Positions 5,625-8,087 of a DNA stretch of 8,087 nt are shown in pieces. Numbering within the stretch: the first letter of the stretch is position 1; each line of letters begins with the position of its first letter. The notes beneath the pieces are model-generated. The model ran no database searches. It was given only the letters and a program-made list of their open reading frames with translations, and had not been told where the DNA came from. Made by a program: the position numbers and the translations under genes. The DNA comes from Prolixibacteraceae bacterium (GTDB taxonomy: Bacteria > Bacteroidota > Bacteroidia > Bacteroidales > Prolixibacteraceae). The stretch covers positions 1 through 8,087 of the forward strand of contig JACMKG010000111.1 in assembly GCA_014380255.1 (NCBI GenBank). The letters are read 5' to 3'.

Positions 5625-6863
5625 TTAAGCTTTGATATTATAGACAAACAATACATCGCCATGGCGCAGGTACATCTTGCCGTTGGCAATAAATGGATGA
5701 GACCAGAAAGGGCCTGTACCACCGTTTAGTTTGAAGGAACTTACCACTTCAAAGCTGTCAGATTTAGGATTGATCAAACCTACTGTGCCTGATTTTTCTT
5801 CCATGGCGTAAAACATGCCGTCGGCATAGATCAGGGCTCCTTTGTTGATCCAGTCGCTTTCGTATTTCACTTCCCCGGTTTCCCAGTTCATACATACCCA
5901 TTTGCCCTTGCTGTTGCTTTCCCAGTTAGAGCCGTAGATGTAACCATCCTTTTCGATAAGCCCATGGTGATGGTTATCCAATGTCATGTTGCTCCACTTT
6001 TCTGTAGCTGACTTTCCATCTTCACTCATCTGCACCATCACATTACGATAGTCGTAACCTTTGGAGATGAATATATCGCGTCCTTTGTAGGCAGGGGTAT
6101 TGGCCCATATCAATCCAGGCTGATCCCATTTAGCCCCATCCCAGTATTTAAACGTCCATGCCACTTTACCCGTAGCAGGTTCAACGGCTACCAAGTGAGT
6201 ACCTGTAGCGGCAAGAATGTATCTAAACTGCTGGTATTCATAGATAATCGGTGAAACATACGAACGAGGTCCGCCAACACTTTCACTCTGCCATAAAAGC
6301 TTTCCGGTCATCTTATCAAAAGCGACCACAGAGGTCTGGCTTCCACCAGGGGTACATATCACTTTATCGTCCACAATAAGGGGCGATTCAGAAACTCCCC
6401 AGATGTGCCATTCTGATTTATAATCCTTGTCAACATTCACTTTCCATTTGATGGAACCATCCGATACATTCATGCAAACCAGCTCTCCGGTTCCGCTTAC
6501 CACATAAATACGATCCCCTTCAATGGTCGGGGTGCTGCGTGTTTCTGGGAATGATTTAACCCATGCACGTCCGTAAGGAACTTTCCACTTTAGGACGCCT
6601 TCGGGAGTAATACATGAAAGATAATCGAGCGTGTCAATCATACCGGTAGCAAACAGGTACTGATCTGTAGCTACAACGGATGAATATCCTTTTCCTATGC
6701 CTTCCACTTTTAGCAACAGTTCTGGACCTGCATCAGGCCATTTCTTCAGAAGTCCGGTATCGGTAAATTTACCATCACGTTGAGGACCACGCCATTGTAC
6801 GGGTTGAGCAAATGCTATAACTGTGAACAGAAAAAGTGTAATTATAAAGGTTAATTGCTTCAT
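5625..6863 (-). CDS. Secreted PQQ-like beta-propeller protein (paralogue 2)
   Basis: A 412-residue protein with an N-terminal signal peptide (MKQLTFIITLFLFTVIAFAQ, probable cleavage near residue 20). It aligns almost without gaps to paralogue 3. Shared landmarks are VQWRGPQRDGKF (22-33), FPETRSTPTIEG (105-116), the blade end VSDGSIKWK (133-141), PGGSQTSVVAF (172-182), MTGKLLWQ (185-192), GYIYGSNW (307-314), ETGEVKYE (328-335), and the end GPFWSHPFIANGKMYLRHG (384-402). It differs at the position of paralogue 3's DNHIGG, where it has DNHHHG (296-301): three consecutive histidines on a predicted loop, which could bind metal or simply be loop variation. It lies 42 bases after the preceding gene; that spacer, the longest in the window, shows no clear Bacteroidota promoter (no TAnnTTTG). 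It is probably periplasmic or outer-membrane associated, and no catalytic motif is recognised. Confidence 0.9.
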   Translation of the reverse strand: MKQLTFIITLFLFTVIAFAQPVQWRGPQRDGKFTDTGLLKKWPDAGPELLLKVEGIGKGYSSVVATDQYLFATGMIDTLDYLSCITPEGVLKWKVPYGRAWVKSFPETRSTPTIEGDRIYVVSGTGELVCMNVSDGSIKWKVNVDKDYKSEWHIWGVSESPLIVDDKVICTPGGSQTSVVAFDKMTGKLLWQSESVGGPRSYVSPIIYEYQQFRYILAATGTHLVAVEPATGKVAWTFKYWDGAKWDQPGLIWANTPAYKGRDIFISKGYDYRNVMVQMSEDGKSATEKWSNMTLDNHHHGLIEKDGYIYGSNWESNSKGKWVCMNWETGEVKYESDWINKGALIYADGMFYAMEEKSGTVGLINPKSDSFEVVSSFKLNGGTGPFWSHPFIANGKMYLRHGDVLFVYNIKA

Positions 6864-6905
6864 ATTGTGTGTAGTATATTATCCAATTCGTACTAATTTT
6901 ATTCT

Positions 6906-8087
6906 CTATTGCGAAATTTTATAGGCGATCAGGGTGTTACCATGACGAACATACAAAATACCTTTGTCGATCACCGGGTGAGCCCAGTGCTGTTCAGAGC
7001 CAAGGGTTACCTTGGTTTTACTGATTACTTTAAAGGCAGCAGGATTGGCATCGGCTAAAAACAATTCTCCTTTTTCAGAATAACCAATCAACTTGTCGTT
7101 GGCTACAATGACAGCCCCTTTGCCCACTTCTGTGGATGAATATTTTTGTTCACCGGTCTTCCAGTCGATACACTGCCAGCTGCGGCCATTATCACCTGAA
7201 CCATACATATAGCCATCCAGAAGCACAGCACCGCCCATACGGCTATCAAAGCTCTTGATATCCCATTCTTTTGTTACTGAACTTCCATCAGCGCTCAGTT
7301 TAAGCTTTTCACCACCCTGACCGTAACCGCTGAATACGAACAGACCTCCGTCATGATAAATAGGCGTATTGGGATGAACAGCCCACTGGTTGGGATGTGC
7401 AAAGTTCCAGAGCATCTTACCGGTAGCATCATCGATGCCAATCACATTGCCGGCAGTATGGGTAACCAATAACTGGGAGGCAGGTAATTTAACTAGCAAA
7501 GGAGTGCAATAAGCCGATAATTCACCCATTCCATTGCTGTTCCAAATCGTCTCCCCGGTCATACGGTTAAGGGCCATCACGTTGTTGGTCTTGCCGCCAG
7601 GGGTGCAGAATAGTCTATCCCCATCCAAAAGAATTGATTCAGTGAACCCCCAGGTAATATTGCTTCCATCCGTTTGAGTCAGGAAATCTTTCTCCCACAC
7701 CGGCTTGCCGGTGGTAAGATTAAGGCAGGTTAATTTTCCATGACCAGTCAACAAATAGGCCAAATCACCAGCTATGGTTGGCGTAGAGCGTGTTCCAGGG
7801 AAACTGGCATCAAACTCTTTTCCGTAATTGAATTGCTGAAGTATTTTACCATTCTGGTCAAGGACAAACAGAGTCGATTGTCCATCAACCATTCCATTGA
7901 TATAAATTTTATCGTTTGCTAAGGCAGGAGAAGAGAATCCCGGTCCGATGCCATCGGCTGACCATAACATCTGTGGGCCATCTGCAGGCCAGGCTGTTAA
8001 AAGCTTATCTACAGAATAGATTCCTGAAGAGTTTTTACCACGCCATTGGGTTGCTTCCTGGGCTTTTGAAACAACCAACGAGCAAAC
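6906..8087 (-). CDS. Secreted PQQ-like beta-propeller protein (paralogue 1, 5' end beyond window)
   Basis: A 393-codon fragment open to the right edge. The first visible residues, VCSLVVSKAQEATQWRG, are the end of a signal peptide (cleavage likely after the AQ) followed by the start of the mature chain. The TTG at 8078 falls inside this signal, so it should not be taken as the start; the true start is a few codons beyond base 8087. Motifs shared with the two downstream paralogues are the WRG opening, TAWPADGPQMLW, FPGTRSTPTIAG, LNLTTGKPVWE, CTPGGKTNNVMALNRMTG, HPNTPIYHDG, and the end EQHWAHPVIDKGILYVRHG. It is more divergent than the other two are from each other: GSNW is replaced by GSGDNG, and DNHxxG by DSRMGG. 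That suggests an older duplication. It is the first gene seen of the operon; a promoter, if near, lies outside the window. The product is a periplasmic propeller of unknown ligand. Confidence 0.88.
   Translation of the reverse strand, partial: VCSLVVSKAQEATQWRGKNSSGIYSVDKLLTAWPADGPQMLWSADGIGPGFSSPALANDKIYINGMVDGQSTLFVLDQNGKILQQFNYGKEFDASFPGTRSTPTIAGDLAYLLTGHGKLTCLNLTTGKPVWEKDFLTQTDGSNITWGFTESILLDGDRLFCTPGGKTNNVMALNRMTGETIWNSNGMGELSAYCTPLLVKLPASQLLVTHTAGNVIGIDDATGKMLWNFAHPNQWAVHPNTPIYHDGGLFVFSGYGQGGEKLKLSADGSSVTKEWDIKSFDSRMGGAVLLDGYMYGSGDNGRSWQCIDWKTGEQKYSSTEVGKGAVIVANDKLIGYSEKGELFLADANPAAFKVISKTKVTLGSEQHWAHPVIDKGILYVRHGNTLIAYKISQ

Noticed and set aside
6864..6905. The 42-base spacer as an internal promoter
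   Set aside because: It is AT-rich but has no TAnnTTTG element with a suitably placed upstream TTG, the usual Bacteroidota promoter pattern.
8076..8078. TTG as the start of the rightmost gene
   Set aside because: The frame stays open to base 8087 and the upstream codons continue a signal-peptide-like sequence ending at the AQ site, so the real start is outside the window.
4365..8087. Annotation of the propellers as PQQ-dependent alcohol or glucose dehydrogenases
   Set aside because: They have PQQ-type blades only, are about 410 residues long, and lack the vicinal disulfide and haem motifs of the dehydrogenases. BamB was also rejected as a name: BamB is normally a single-copy lipoprotein, and no lipobox is present here.

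Overview
The window is one continuous block of minus-strand genes with almost no intergenic space. It looks like most of a single long operon from a Bacteroidota (Bacteroidetes) bacterium. That phylum is inferred from several things: A-rich leaders in place of strong Shine-Dalgarno sites, signal peptides ending in an AQ/SQ-type cleavage site, tandem PQQ-like propeller paralogues, and an ORF6N gene of the kind scattered through Bacteroidota genomes. No rRNA, tRNA, CRISPR array or transposase is visible. Transcription runs from the right edge to the left edge, and both end genes are cut by the window.

In transcription order (right to left): three secreted PQQ-like beta-propeller paralogues (6906-8087, 5' end missing; 5625-6863; 4365-5606); a fourth, more divergent propeller held by an N-terminal membrane anchor (2942-4363, GTG start); a membrane-anchored NHL-type propeller with a CCNP motif (1958-2938); a 67-residue twin-arginine protein with four cysteines (1768-1971); a Tat-exported ferredoxin with four [4Fe-4S] motifs, NapG-like (1173-1778); an ORF6N-domain gene (608-1126); and the start of a NapH/NosR-type polytopic iron-sulfur membrane protein (1-624, 3' end missing).

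The NapG-like plus NapH-like pair suggests a module that passes electrons between the membrane quinone pool and the periplasm. The five propellers and the small four-cysteine protein would be its periplasmic partners, but no recognisable catalytic oxidoreductase, molybdoenzyme, multihaem cytochrome or copper enzyme lies in the window. The substrate is therefore unknown, and this is a candidate undescribed redox system.

The ORF6N gene is the outlier. It is AT-rich (about 36% GC by hand count over 661-1020, against about 50-52% on both sides), has phage-type domain content, and separates the two halves of the electron-transfer pair. It nevertheless overlaps the start of the following gene by 17 bases. 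No promoter or terminator could be supported, and no gene-free stretch is longer than 42 bases.
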